Positions 7,680 through 15,817 of a stretch of 33,227 bases of DNA are shown piece after piece. A program made the position numbers and the translations under genes. The notes under the pieces are model-generated. The model saw only the letters and a program-made list of their open reading frames with translations. It was not told where the DNA came from and ran no database searches. The DNA comes from Planktomarina sp. (GTDB taxonomy: Bacteria; Pseudomonadota; Alphaproteobacteria; Rhodobacterales; Rhodobacteraceae). Each line of letters starts with the position of its first letter. Position 1 is the first letter of the stretch. The stretch is taken from NCBI GenBank assembly GCA_020629775.1, contig JAHDCP010000024.1, forward strand, positions 1 through 33,227. The letters are read 5' to 3'.

Positions 7680-9796
7680 CAGCGGCGTGCGCCGCGGCCC
7701 CATTCGCAATGGAACTGGCCGACACATCAACGGGCATCCAACTTTCGGTGCCTTCCATTCACTGTGCATCTTGCATTGGGGCAATCGAAAGACACTTTTC
7801 CAAGGTCCCGGGCGTTCAGGATGCCCGCGTGAATGCCACTCAAAAACGAGTCGCAGTTCAATCGAATTTGTCGGCCGATGTGCTGGTTCAGGAACTCAAC
7901 TCAATCGGGTATGAGGCCTTCCCTCTTGATGATGATGCCTTAAAAAATGACGCAGACCCTGTCTGCCGTGATCTTATTCTAAGGATGGGCGTCGCTGGAT
8001 TTGCCATGATGAATGTCATGCTTCTTTCAGTGGCAGTTTGGACCGGTGCCACAGATGCGACACGCGATCTTTTTCACCTGCTTTCGGCAGCGATCGCCGT
8101 GCCAGCCGTCATCTTTTCTGCAAGTCCATTCCTCAAAAACGCAATCCACGCGCTGAAAGGCGGCCGTCTAAACATGGATGTTCCAATTTCGTTAGCCATT
8201 GTTCTTGCAGCCGGAATGTCCCTTTATGAATCGCTGCACGGCGGTGCGCATGCGTATTTTGATGCGGCCCTGTCGTTGACGTTTTTTCTGATGATCGGAC
8301 GGTATTTGGAACACCAAACCAAATCGGCCGCACGGTCTGCCGCTGCAGAACTCGCCGCACTTGAAGTGCACCGGGCCGACCGGAAGGTCGGAAACGAAAT
8401 TGAGTCTGTTGCTGTGAAAGATCTTTTCATCGGCGACACCATTCTTGTGGGGTCGGGCATGCGTGTCCCGGTGGATGGCAGACTTCAAACACAAACAGCA
8501 TGTACCGATCGTTCCTTTCTGACCGGCGAAAGCGAACCCATAGAGCACACAAAACATGAGCCGTTGTGCGCCGGAGAAATTAACCTTGGCGCCCCGTTCG
8601 AAATCATTGCCACCGCCATCGGCGCAAACACCCGTTTGCGGCGGATCGCGGAACTTGTGGAAACAGCCGAAAATGCGCGCAACAGTTATACCAGTTTAGC
8701 CGATAAAGCGGCGCAGATTTATGCACCCGTTGTCCACGTGCTGGCCGCCGCAACGTTTCTGGCTTGGATTCTTATCAATGGGGACGTTCGAAACGCCCTT
8801 AACATTGCCATCGCTGTTTTAATCATCACATGTCCTTGTGCATTGGGGCTGGCGGTACCCGCGGTTTCGACCGCCGCAATAAGCCGACTTTACCAAATGG
8901 GGTTTTTGGTCAAATCCGGCACGGCATTGGAACGTTTGGCCTTGGCCAAAACCATGATTTTTGACAAGACTGGCACCCTTACGGCACCTGGGTTTTCATT
9001 CGGAATAAAGGACCTTTCCCCGACCCAGCGCGCCATTGCCAAAGGGTTGGCACAACAATCGTCCCATCCTTTATCAAAGGCACTTGCACAACACCTGACA
9101 GAAGACGTTGCCGCACAAATCGAAAATATCTTCGAACATCCTGGCTTGGGGGTTGAAGGGGCCTGGAAGGGGCGAAAAGTGGCCCTTGGCAAACCCGCTT
9201 GGTTAAACCAGCCTGGCGATGCGTTGACATTGAAGGTTGGTGGCACGGCATGTCCCTTATTGAGTTACGAAAATGTATTGCCCGGTGCGGAATATCTAAT
9301 AAGTGACTTAGATCTGCTGGGTATCTCTTCGCAAATTATTTCCGGTGACACGGAGGCAAATACCGAAAGACTTGCGCGCAAGCTTGGGTTCGGATCCTGG
9401 CGCAGCAACGTTTCACCCGAACAAAAAGCGATGTGTGTTAAACAATGTTCCCTCGCTGGACCAGTTTGCATGGTTGGTGACGGGATCAACGATACTGCGG
9501 CACTGGCGCAGGCTAACGTTTCCATAGCGCCAGGTACGGCCCTTGATGCAACCCGAAATGCTGCTGACATTGTCATGATTGGAGACGGATTGGGCAGCAT
9601 TCCCAAGGTGGTTTCTGTTTCGCGCAAAGCGGTGAACCTGTCCAAACAGAACTTTGGGATCGCAATTCTTCACAGTGTGATCGCAGTTCCCATCGCCATG
9701 GCTGGATTTGCAACACCGCTTATCGCAGCTTTGGCCATGTCAACGTCGTCCATTACTGTTCTTTTGAATGCTATGCGTGTGAGACTTGGAAAATGA
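7676..9796 (+). CDS. ccoI: Copper-translocating P1B-type ATPase for cbb3 oxidase (CcoI/FixI)
   Basis: CcoI is an inner-membrane P-type ATPase needed for copper delivery to the CcoN active site. The 706-residue ORF is intact and close to full family length. It has an N-terminal metal-binding domain with CASC at about residue 30, eight predicted membrane helices, the TGES loop (~280), the intramembrane copper motif CPC at about 385-387, the phosphorylation motif DKTGT at about 430, SSHPLS of the nucleotide domain and GDGINDTAAL at about 600. It overlaps fixH by 4 bases and ccoS by 4 bases, so translation was probably coupled. It remains undamaged while fixH immediately upstream is frameshifted; a general copper-export role could explain its retention, but simple chance is also possible. 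Confidence 0.93.
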   Translation: MTAACAAAPFAMELADTSTGIQLSVPSIHCASCIGAIERHFSKVPGVQDARVNATQKRVAVQSNLSADVLVQELNSIGYEAFPLDDDALKNDADPVCRDLILRMGVAGFAMMNVMLLSVAVWTGATDATRDLFHLLSAAIAVPAVIFSASPFLKNAIHALKGGRLNMDVPISLAIVLAAGMSLYESLHGGAHAYFDAALSLTFFLMIGRYLEHQTKSAARSAAAELAALEVHRADRKVGNEIESVAVKDLFIGDTILVGSGMRVPVDGRLQTQTACTDRSFLTGESEPIEHTKHEPLCAGEINLGAPFEIIATAIGANTRLRRIAELVETAENARNSYTSLADKAAQIYAPVVHVLAAATFLAWILINGDVRNALNIAIAVLIITCPCALGLAVPAVSTAAISRLYQMGFLVKSGTALERLALAKTMIFDKTGTLTAPGFSFGIKDLSPTQRAIAKGLAQQSSHPLSKALAQHLTEDVAAQIENIFEHPGLGVEGAWKGRKVALGKPAWLNQPGDALTLKVGGTACPLLSYENVLPGAEYLISDLDLLGISSQIISGDTEANTERLARKLGFGSWRSNVSPEQKAMCVKQCSLAGPVCMVGDGINDTAALAQANVSIAPGTALDATRNAADIVMIGDGLGSIPKVVSVSRKAVNLSKQNFGIAILHSVIAVPIAMAGFATPLIAALAMSTSSITVLLNAMRVRLGK

Positions 9797-9963
9797 GTGT
9801 ACTGGTTATCCTTATTCCCGTGTCGCTTTTCTTAGGGCTTTTGGGGCTCGTCGGTTTTCTGTGGACCATTCGCACACACCAATATGAAGACCCTGTGGGC
9901 GAAGCTTCCAGGATCTTACTGAACTTTGATGACGAAGGCCCCCGAGACAAAACGGAAAACTGA
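9793..9963 (+). CDS. ccoS: cbb3 oxidase maturation protein CcoS
   Basis: This 56-residue ORF is too short for the ORF track. It starts at an ATG overlapping the ccoI stop (ATGA). It encodes one N-terminal transmembrane helix (MSVLVILIPVSLFLGLLGLVGFLW) followed by TIRTHQYEDPVGEASRILL, the expected CcoS pattern (membrane anchor, then a Gln-Tyr-[Glu/Asp]-Asp-like stretch and acidic tail). CcoS is required for cofactor insertion into CcoN. It is the last gene of ccoGHIS and is intact. Confidence 0.85.
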   Translation: MSVLVILIPVSLFLGLLGLVGFLWTIRTHQYEDPVGEASRILLNFDDEGPRDKTEN

Positions 9964-10035
9964 AGGCCACAGCGCCATAATAGACGACCTGATTTATAAG
10001 CGAAAGGCGCGCACTTGTCGCCCGACAAACCCCAT

Positions 10036-10074
10036 TTAATAATAAAAAAGGCGCCCCAGCAAAACTGGAGCGCC
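10036..10074 (-). terminator. Rho-independent terminator of dctP copy 1
   Basis: On the minus strand, GGCGCTCCAG and CTGGGGCGCC form a 10-pair stem with one mismatch around the loop TTTTG, followed by TTTTTTATTATTAA. It lies 22 bases beyond the stop of the minus-strand dctP gene. The remaining gap towards ccoS holds nothing I recognise. Confidence 0.8.
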
Positions 10075-10095
10075 CTGAACTTCTATGAAATTGGC

Positions 10096-11103
10096 TTAAT
10101 TATTCAAAGCTTCATAGATGGCTTGTGCATTGGGAATTCCCCGATCCGCATAGTCCTCATAGATGGCGGCCATACCCTCAATTACGGCCGCATCCATCTT
10201 GGCACGCTCAGTGTCGGAAACCGTTTTCCATTCGTATGGCAGTTCATTCGGATCTAACACTTCACGGGCAACATCATCGGCGTGGTCAAAAGATTTTGCC
10301 AACTCCATCGACATGGGCAATCCTGCAAGTTCATCGATGATTGCACGGTGTTCAGCTGACAGGCCTTCGTAACGTTCTTTGTTCATGATCGCGTAAGTGA
10401 CTTGGAAGCTGACCGGGATGTTCTCGACCGCATATTTCGCCACATCAGCCAGATTCCAAGGTGGCATCAGACTGTTCAATGATGTGGTGACAACATCAAT
10501 GGTTCCGGTGCTGAGGCCCGTGTACATTTCGGTTACCGGCATTTGGACCGGAACAGCGCCCAACCCTTCAATCACCGGAGTTGTCATGGCGGCAAAGGGA
10601 ACCAATTTCGCACCCTTCAATCCTTCCATGGTGGACACGTCTCTGGTTCCCACAAAAATACCGCCAGCAACTGTGCCAACCGCCAACACTTTTACTTCTG
10701 AAAATTCGTCAGCCAAAAATTCATCAAATGCCGACCAATATCTTTGGGTGGATTCCACTGAATTGTTCGCCTTGCCCGGCAAAATTGCCAGCATGGTTTT
10801 TGGAAAAATAGTCGGCGTATAAGCCGCAACTCCGAAGGTGATATCAGCGACTCCTTCGATCGTGCGCTTATACTGCTGCACGGGACCGGCACCCAATTGG
10901 CCTGCTGGATAAAGCTTCATGGTCAACTCACCGCCCGAGCGCCGGGCGATTTCATCTCCGAACCATTTGAACATACCAGTATTGGTTTCATGGTTTGGCG
11001 GCACGAAAGTCCCAACACTGAGTTCTTCTGCATGAGCAGAAAACGCTGACAGCCCCAATACGGCAGTCATTGCCAGGGTCAGTTTAAAACGATTGAAAAT
11101 CAT
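10096..11103 (-). CDS. TRAP transporter solute-binding protein, DctP family (copy 1)
   Basis: This is a periplasmic substrate-binding protein for a TRAP transporter, importing an organic acid with a sodium gradient. The ORF track begins at 11223, but the start is placed at ATG 11103 because it follows GGAGAAAGAT and directly opens a signal peptide (MIFNRFKLTLAMTAVLGLSAFSAHA-EE). The mature part has the DctP features (GGELTMKLYPAGQLGAGP, a conserved Arg region GTRDVSTMEGLKG, and TEMYTGLSTGTIDV). It is a close paralogue of the protein at 18575-19582. There are no membrane-subunit genes next to it; it presumably shares DctQM with copy 2. The 135-base region upstream carries two GGGATCCC palindromes, so it has its own regulated promoter. 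The true ligand is unknown; an aromatic carboxylate is an inference from context. Confidence 0.9.
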   Translation of the reverse strand: MIFNRFKLTLAMTAVLGLSAFSAHAEELSVGTFVPPNHETNTGMFKWFGDEIARRSGGELTMKLYPAGQLGAGPVQQYKRTIEGVADITFGVAAYTPTIFPKTMLAILPGKANNSVESTQRYWSAFDEFLADEFSEVKVLAVGTVAGGIFVGTRDVSTMEGLKGAKLVPFAAMTTPVIEGLGAVPVQMPVTEMYTGLSTGTIDVVTTSLNSLMPPWNLADVAKYAVENIPVSFQVTYAIMNKERYEGLSAEHRAIIDELAGLPMSMELAKSFDHADDVAREVLDPNELPYEWKTVSDTERAKMDAAVIEGMAAIYEDYADRGIPNAQAIYEALNN

Positions 11104-11137
11104 ATCTTTCTCCATGCTTCTGCGATTAAGTTCCGAT

Positions 11138-11149
11138 TCGGGATCCCAA
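11138..11149. promoter_or_regulatory. GGGATCCC palindromic operator, dctP1 proximal
   Basis: TCGGGATCCCAA contains the exact GGGATCCC core with one flank mismatch. It lies 35 bases upstream of the dctP1 ATG. It is one of six copies in the window and the probable binding site of the GntR protein at 19742. Confidence 0.7.
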
Positions 11150-11211
11150 AATTCTAGAAATCGCGTATTGAAAGTCAATAAATTTGCGCTTTGCCCGCAG
11201 TATTGATTTTG

Positions 11212-11223
11212 TTGGGATCCCAT
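11212..11223. promoter_or_regulatory. GGGATCCC palindromic operator, dctP1 distal
   Basis: TTGGGATCCCAT has the TGGGATCCCA core. Its centre is 74 bases from the proximal copy, about seven helical turns. Confidence 0.72.
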
Positions 11224-11238
11224 TATTCTGGTTTCATT

Positions 11239-11502
11239 TCATTGTGGCTCAGTAAATTGCGACTTTTCGCGGATCGCCAACACAGACGAATATGTCGAAA
11301 CACAATAGGGCACGCAAAAGGTCAAAAGGATCTTGATAAGATCCGATGACTGCACTGAACCTGCCAAGAATTTGTCTGAATGGTTGATAATCGCCAAAAT
11401 AACCCCGACGATCAAAGCAATTTTCAGGGCTCTTCTTACGACAGACGGCTGCAAGGCAAGTTCAAGAAAAGGTCCATTATGATCCAATGTCACGACAGCC
11501 AC
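11239..11502 (-). CDS. Small two-helix membrane protein, NrtS-like
   Basis: This 87-residue protein starts at a GTG that overlaps the stop of the double-OsmC gene (TAGTG). It has two hydrophobic segments (VVRRALKIALIVGVILAIINHSD and LIKILLTFCVPYCVSTYSSVLAI). The spacing and the patterns INHSD and VPYCVSTYSS resemble the NrtS family of small membrane proteins, one member of which has been linked to nitrate/nitrite transport in a cyanobacterium. Here it closes a catabolic operon, so the family name may not describe its role; an anion transporter or exporter for a pathway product is equally plausible. The family call is from memory of the motif, not a search. Confidence 0.6.
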   Translation of the reverse strand: MAVVTLDHNGPFLELALQPSVVRRALKIALIVGVILAIINHSDKFLAGSVQSSDLIKILLTFCVPYCVSTYSSVLAIREKSQFTEPQ

Positions 11503-12683
11503 TAAATTCGTTTGACGCGTAATTTTGTTTTAAGGTCGGTCTTGCAAAATGCATGCAAGAAACAAGTTTGCTCTGAAATATCCAACATTTCTTGTGCGGT
11601 TTCGTCGGATTCAGATGTTTCTAAGAAGACATGCGTTTCGATTGGATCTGCTTCGCCGGGTTTGCTCGTTTTGCCAGATGCCCCACCTAAACTGAAATGC
11701 GTATCTTGAACGATGCGATAATCTGGCAGATCTAATTTCAACATAGATACAAATCGTCCGAACTGGGTCATAAAACAAAACCCAATTCCCGCGCTGATCA
11801 ATGTGTTCGCGTCCGGCGCACGGCCGTCTTCCGAACTGAGAAGATTGAACGAACTGCCCCAAGGGGAATATTGCATTTGCTGAATGGTTTTGATGCCGTC
11901 TTCGCGCAGTTCAGCCACAGCCCCGATATTCAAACGCCGGTTCTGTTCGTCAGATAAAGATGACGCGCCCGTGGCGGTTCCAAGAACAACGTCTTTTTTG
12001 GGTGTCGGTCCAACTTTGGACAAATAGTCTAAAGAACTTTGAGCAGCGGTTGCCCGGGCAAAATCATCACGTGGATCAGCCGAAAGGTTTCCATCCAATT
12101 CCAACGCTTTTCCAGTGGCCAGTTCTGCGCCATTTTTGCTGAGCTTGAACAAGCTTTCCACGTTTCCACGCATCAACCCATTCAAAGGCGAAGCGAAGGT
12201 CGCGTCGATCAAAAACTGGTTCAACGCTCCATCGTCAAGGTCACAGTCAATTTCGATCTGCAGGTCAATATTCTCTGCGCCGCCCACCATAGTGCGTTTC
12301 AACATGGAACCCGTCATGGTGTAATAGTTGTCTTGGATCAGCTTCAGTTTTCGAATGTCGATGTTGCGAATTTCGGCCAGGGCCATAATCTCGTTCATGT
12401 AACTTGCCGCCATCCCGCATGACAAAAAAGCCAGCGGGCAGCACGCCGCGTCATGACCATTCAGATACGGGCCTTCATCACTGACAAATCGCCAAGTGTC
12501 CCCAGTTTTTGCGGATCGTACCAGAGCTTCCTTTTGAAAACCGCTCAAGGAACGCACCCATGTTCGAACCGCGTCCCCTTTGCGATTTTCAGGCGCCGAA
12601 ATGCCTACATCGTCACCGTTTGTAACTTTAAAAAACGGGGCAATACCACTGTCGGTGATCAAATCATTTCCTAGAGTAGCCAT
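11502..12683 (-). CDS. Double-domain OsmC family protein
   Basis: The 393-residue protein appears to hold two OsmC/Ohr-fold domains in tandem. Domain 1 (about residues 35-170) has HDAACCPLAFLSCG on the helix that carries the reactive thiol. Domain 2 (about 245-393) has SAGIGFCFMTQFGRF and ends with a second Cys pair region (SEQTCFLHAFCKTDL). OsmC proteins are thiol-dependent peroxidases or, in some members, act on unusual thiol chemistry. It starts at ATG 12683 after AAAGGATGAGCTGA and overlaps the NrtS-like gene. Its place in an operon with two GST-fold proteins suggests a thiol or glutathione-linked step or detoxification. Substrate unknown. Confidence 0.75.
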   Translation of the reverse strand: MATLGNDLITDSGIAPFFKVTNGDDVGISAPENRKGDAVRTWVRSLSGFQKEALVRSAKTGDTWRFVSDEGPYLNGHDAACCPLAFLSCGMAASYMNEIMALAEIRNIDIRKLKLIQDNYYTMTGSMLKRTMVGGAENIDLQIEIDCDLDDGALNQFLIDATFASPLNGLMRGNVESLFKLSKNGAELATGKALELDGNLSADPRDDFARATAAQSSLDYLSKVGPTPKKDVVLGTATGASSLSDEQNRRLNIGAVAELREDGIKTIQQMQYSPWGSSFNLLSSEDGRAPDANTLISAGIGFCFMTQFGRFVSMLKLDLPDYRIVQDTHFSLGGASGKTSKPGEADPIETHVFLETSESDETAQEMLDISEQTCFLHAFCKTDLKTKLRVKRI

Positions 12684-12770
12684 TCAGCTCATCCTTTAGT
12701 TCTTCAATGACGAGTTAAGAAGTTCCGGCACGCCCACGCGGTTCATTTGGGGACGCACCAGTGGCTTGGA

Positions 12771-13526
12771 TCAAACGTTCACTTTTCCGCCGTCCACATT
12801 CAGTGTTTGACCGGTGACAAAATCACTGTCCGAGGTTGAAAGATACAACAGCGTGCCCAACAAATCTTCTGGCAGCATCTCACGTTTGATCGATCGTGAT
12901 GCAACGGTCGGAGCCCGCGCCATGTCAAAGCCTGAATTTCCAGCCAACCCTTCACTTTCGGTCAAACCCGGGGCGATTGCATTCACTTGGATATTTTTGT
13001 CACCCAATTCCCGACCATGGCAACGTGTCAACGCCATCACAGCCCCTTTAGACGCCGTATAATGGGACAAACCCGGAGGGCCGTAATAGAAAGTGCCAGA
13101 AGCGATATTCACCACTTTTCCACCGCCTGCTTTGATCATTGTGGGCACAATGGCCTTCATGACCTGGTGCACACCGCGTGTGTTAACCCGCATGATGGTG
13201 TCAAATTCTTCGTCCGAGATTTCGAAGAACGGTTTGGGGGTCAGCGTCGCGAAAATGGATGCGTTGTTGACCATGATGTCCAAACCACCCAGATCACCCG
13301 TCGCTGTTTCCACCATGGCTTTCAGATCGTCATTATTGGTTACATCAACTTTCATACCCTGGGCTGTACCACCCGCGTCCGTGATCGCCGCAACGGCTTT
13401 GGCAGTGTCCTGTACATCAGTCACCAGAACTTTTGCGCCCTGTTCTGCCATCGCCTTTGCCATCAAGGCGCCAATGCCCTGTGCCGCGCCGGTGATGACG
13501 GCGGTTTTTCCTTCCAAACGTCCCAT
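12771..13526 (-). CDS. Short-chain dehydrogenase/reductase (SDR)
   Basis: This classical SDR of 251 residues is an NAD(P)-dependent alcohol/ketone oxidoreductase in the cytoplasm. The Rossmann motif TGAAQGIG is near residue 12, NNAS near 88, the catalytic Ser in VNIASGTFYY, and Tyr-x-x-x-Lys as YTASK near 155. The end (FVTGQTLNVDGG) is typical. The start follows GGGAGAACAAGC. It sits between the double-OsmC gene and the first GST gene in the minus-strand operon, and could oxidise an alcohol that the aldehyde dehydrogenase then takes over, or a benzylic alcohol as the Cα-dehydrogenases of lignin-dimer pathways do. The sequence is generic, so the substrate cannot be assigned. Confidence 0.88.
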   Translation of the reverse strand: MGRLEGKTAVITGAAQGIGALMAKAMAEQGAKVLVTDVQDTAKAVAAITDAGGTAQGMKVDVTNNDDLKAMVETATGDLGGLDIMVNNASIFATLTPKPFFEISDEEFDTIMRVNTRGVHQVMKAIVPTMIKAGGGKVVNIASGTFYYGPPGLSHYTASKGAVMALTRCHGRELGDKNIQVNAIAPGLTESEGLAGNSGFDMARAPTVASRSIKREMLPEDLLGTLLYLSTSDSDFVTGQTLNVDGGKVNV

Positions 13527-13537
13527 GCTTGTTCTCC

Positions 13538-14362
13538 CTAGCTGTAGATTTTTATTTCGAGTATTTCTGCAACTTCAGGCCAGCTTCGCTTGCCGTTTTC
13601 GCGCAAATCATTGGTCAGATCTTCAGGCACCCAATCCAGCAAACATTTCTTGAAATTTGGTCTTGCTTCGATTGCCGTGAACCAGCGTTCCACATTCGGG
13701 AACCGTCCACCTTCCCACATGCCACGCATGGACATCATGGCCAGGCGATTGACATAAGGTGTCATTGCTATATCGGCGATGGAAAACTTGTCACCCACCA
13801 GCCAATCTTGGCCTTCCAGCGCCTGGTCCATTTTGCCTAGATAACTGTCATAAAGGCGCACTTTTTCCACGGCACCAGGCGCTTCGAACCCTTGACGCAC
13901 GATGGCATCTTTGAAGCTTTTCCAATCGGATGTGACCGAAAATTCTGGCGTCGAAGCCAGGAACTTTTCTGCGCCTTCTTTGCCCAGCTTTTTCAAAACC
14001 GTAAAGCGGTGTGAACACAGGAACGTCATCGCACCGCACGCAGGGTGCAAGTCTTCATCCACGGCTTTGGTCCAATACCGTGCCTGCGCGCGTTCCCAAG
14101 GGTCCTTCGGATGAACGCTTGTTTCAGGCTCCAACTGGTCAAGATATTCGATGATCACAGTGCTGTCCGGCACAATTGTTTCATCGTGGACCAACGTTGG
14201 AACAACCGCCTTTGGATTAATGGCAAGATATTCAGGTGTGAACTGTTCGCCTTTCAGGATATCGATATACACCCCATCCCATTCCATACCCTTTTCATCC
14301 ATGGCGAAACGGACTTTGGCAGCACACACCGACGATCCGTGATGATATAAGGTGAAAGTCAT
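13538..14362 (-). CDS. Glutathione S-transferase family protein (GST-1)
   Basis: This 274-residue protein has an N-terminal thioredoxin-like GST domain (TFTLYHHGSSVCAAKVRFAMDEKG; the cis-Pro region VVPTLVHDE; the glutathione-contacting motif DSTVIIEYLD) and an all-helical C-terminal domain (YWTKAVDEDLHP, DWLVGDKFSIADIAMTPYV). It is longer than typical bacterial GSTs (about 200-220). The length and the W-T-K-x-V-D-E pattern recall the LigF-type β-etherases of sphingomonads, but the resemblance is not proof. The start used is ATG 14362, overlapping the aldehyde dehydrogenase stop (ATGA), rather than 14380 in the ORF track. Likely role: a glutathione-dependent step in degradation of the imported compound. 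Confidence 0.87.
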   Translation of the reverse strand: MTFTLYHHGSSVCAAKVRFAMDEKGMEWDGVYIDILKGEQFTPEYLAINPKAVVPTLVHDETIVPDSTVIIEYLDQLEPETSVHPKDPWERAQARYWTKAVDEDLHPACGAMTFLCSHRFTVLKKLGKEGAEKFLASTPEFSVTSDWKSFKDAIVRQGFEAPGAVEKVRLYDSYLGKMDQALEGQDWLVGDKFSIADIAMTPYVNRLAMMSMRGMWEGGRFPNVERWFTAIEARPNFKKCLLDWVPEDLTNDLRENGKRSWPEVAEILEIKIYS

Positions 14363-15798
14363 AGTTGAACCGTGATCCACTTGAGTTCTGTCATTGCTTC
14401 CAAATCAGCATCTGTGCCTTCGCGGCCAACGCCAGATTCGCCATTACCCCCAAAAGGGACATGCGCTTCGTCGTGGATCGTCGGCCCATTGATGTGGCAC
14501 ATGCCAGCGCCAATATTGCGCGCGAAGTGAAACGCTTTGTCGATATCTTTTGTAAAGATCGCGGAGGACAGCCCATATTCGGTGTCGTTGGCTTTTTCCA
14601 AAGCTTCTTCGTAGCTATCAACAGGATAAATCGAAGTTACCGGGCCAAATGTCTCGGACTTACAAAGAATCATTTCTTCAGAAACGCCCGTCAGAAGTGT
14701 CGGTTGGCACCGGTTTCCCTCCCACTCACCGCCGGCAACAACCGTGGCACCTTTGGCCACGGCATCGGCAATGTGATCTTTAACCCGCTGTCGCTGGCGG
14801 TCGGAAATAATGGGCGCGATTACAGTGTTGGGGTCGCGAAGATCCCCCATGCTGACTTTGCCGGCGATCATTGCAAAACGTTTAACAAATTCATCATACA
14901 ACGGCCTTTCTACATAAAACCGGCTGGACCCTATGCAGGCCTGTCCGGCAAACATGAAAATCGAACGCGCAGCCAAAGGCATGACCTTGTCCAAATCTGC
15001 ATCCGCCAAAACCACGGTCGGGCTTTTACCCCCCAATTCCAAGGTGACGGGTGTTTTGTTCTTTGCGCAAATTTCATTGATGTGTTGGCCAACGACGGTG
15101 GATCCTGTGAAGGTCAGGAAATCAATGTCTTTGTGCCCAGTCAGATCATCGCCAATTTCATGCCCAAAACCAGTAACCACATTGTAAGCACCATCAGGGA
15201 AGCCCGCTTCCGCAATAATTTCTGCGAAAATGACCGTCAAATGCGGGGCCAATTCCGACGGCAAATGCACAACCGTATTTCCCACTGCCAAAGCATTCGC
15301 CACCAGCCGCGTTGTCTTGATCAACGGGACGTTAAAGGGCGTGATAACACCGACTACGCCAACTGGTTCACGCACCGACATAGAGAACGTTCCAGGCCTG
15401 TCCGACGGGATGGTCTCACCCCGCACGTTCCGGCACATCCCCGCCGCAGCACGCACCATGGTTAAGCCTTTGGTGAACTCAAACATTGCCTTTTGAAATG
15501 GTGAGCCGATTTCATCGATCAAACAATCCACCAATTCTTTCTGACGCTCTTCCATCAATTCTGCGACCCGCAGCAACCATCGTTCCCGCTGGCTTGGCGT
15601 TGTTTCCTTATAGCCGGGGAATGCCGTTTTCGCAGCAGCAACTGCTTTTCGCATATCGCCACCGTCGCCACGGGCCGCTTTGGCATAGGGGCTGTCATCC
15701 AGCGGGTTCAGAACATCAAACGTCGCGTGTTCGCTGGCATCCACCCAAGAACCTCCAATGAAGTGTTGAAGGGCTTTCAGATCAGTTTTCATATCCAT
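14359..15798 (-). CDS. Aldehyde dehydrogenase, benzaldehyde/vanillin dehydrogenase-like
   Basis: This 479-residue NAD(P)-dependent aldehyde dehydrogenase has the proline-asparagine substrate region (GVITPFNVPL), the glycine motif FTGSTVVG, the catalytic Glu in TLELGGKSP and the catalytic Cys in AGQACIGSSR near residue 288. The C-terminal motif CHINGPTIHDEAHVPFGGNG resembles that of aromatic aldehyde dehydrogenases such as vanillin, benzaldehyde and salicylaldehyde dehydrogenases, which supports an aromatic aldehyde substrate. The start follows AATTGGAGTAAATT. It lies between dctM and GST-1 in the catabolic operon; a product such as vanillate or a hydroxybenzoate would point towards the protocatechuate pathway encoded downstream. 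Confidence 0.88.
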   Translation of the reverse strand: MDMKTDLKALQHFIGGSWVDASEHATFDVLNPLDDSPYAKAARGDGGDMRKAVAAAKTAFPGYKETTPSQRERWLLRVAELMEERQKELVDCLIDEIGSPFQKAMFEFTKGLTMVRAAAGMCRNVRGETIPSDRPGTFSMSVREPVGVVGVITPFNVPLIKTTRLVANALAVGNTVVHLPSELAPHLTVIFAEIIAEAGFPDGAYNVVTGFGHEIGDDLTGHKDIDFLTFTGSTVVGQHINEICAKNKTPVTLELGGKSPTVVLADADLDKVMPLAARSIFMFAGQACIGSSRFYVERPLYDEFVKRFAMIAGKVSMGDLRDPNTVIAPIISDRQRQRVKDHIADAVAKGATVVAGGEWEGNRCQPTLLTGVSEEMILCKSETFGPVTSIYPVDSYEEALEKANDTEYGLSSAIFTKDIDKAFHFARNIGAGMCHINGPTIHDEAHVPFGGNGESGVGREGTDADLEAMTELKWITVQL

Positions 15799-15817
15799 AA
15801 TTTACTCCAATTCACCG

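Noticed and set aside
9964-10095. Chromosomal junction between the decayed module and the catabolic island as an integration site
   Set aside because: Only a terminator hairpin is visible; there is no direct repeat, integrase or tRNA fragment to support insertion here.
12987-13653. Two long plus-strand ORFs opposite the SDR gene
   Set aside because: Both are shadows of the SDR and the end of GST-1; no ribosome site or domain.
14365-15465. 366-residue plus-strand ORF
   Set aside because: It lies wholly antisense to the aldehyde dehydrogenase, whose motifs are clear; the predicted protein is rich in His/Arg/Asn and has no recognisable domain.
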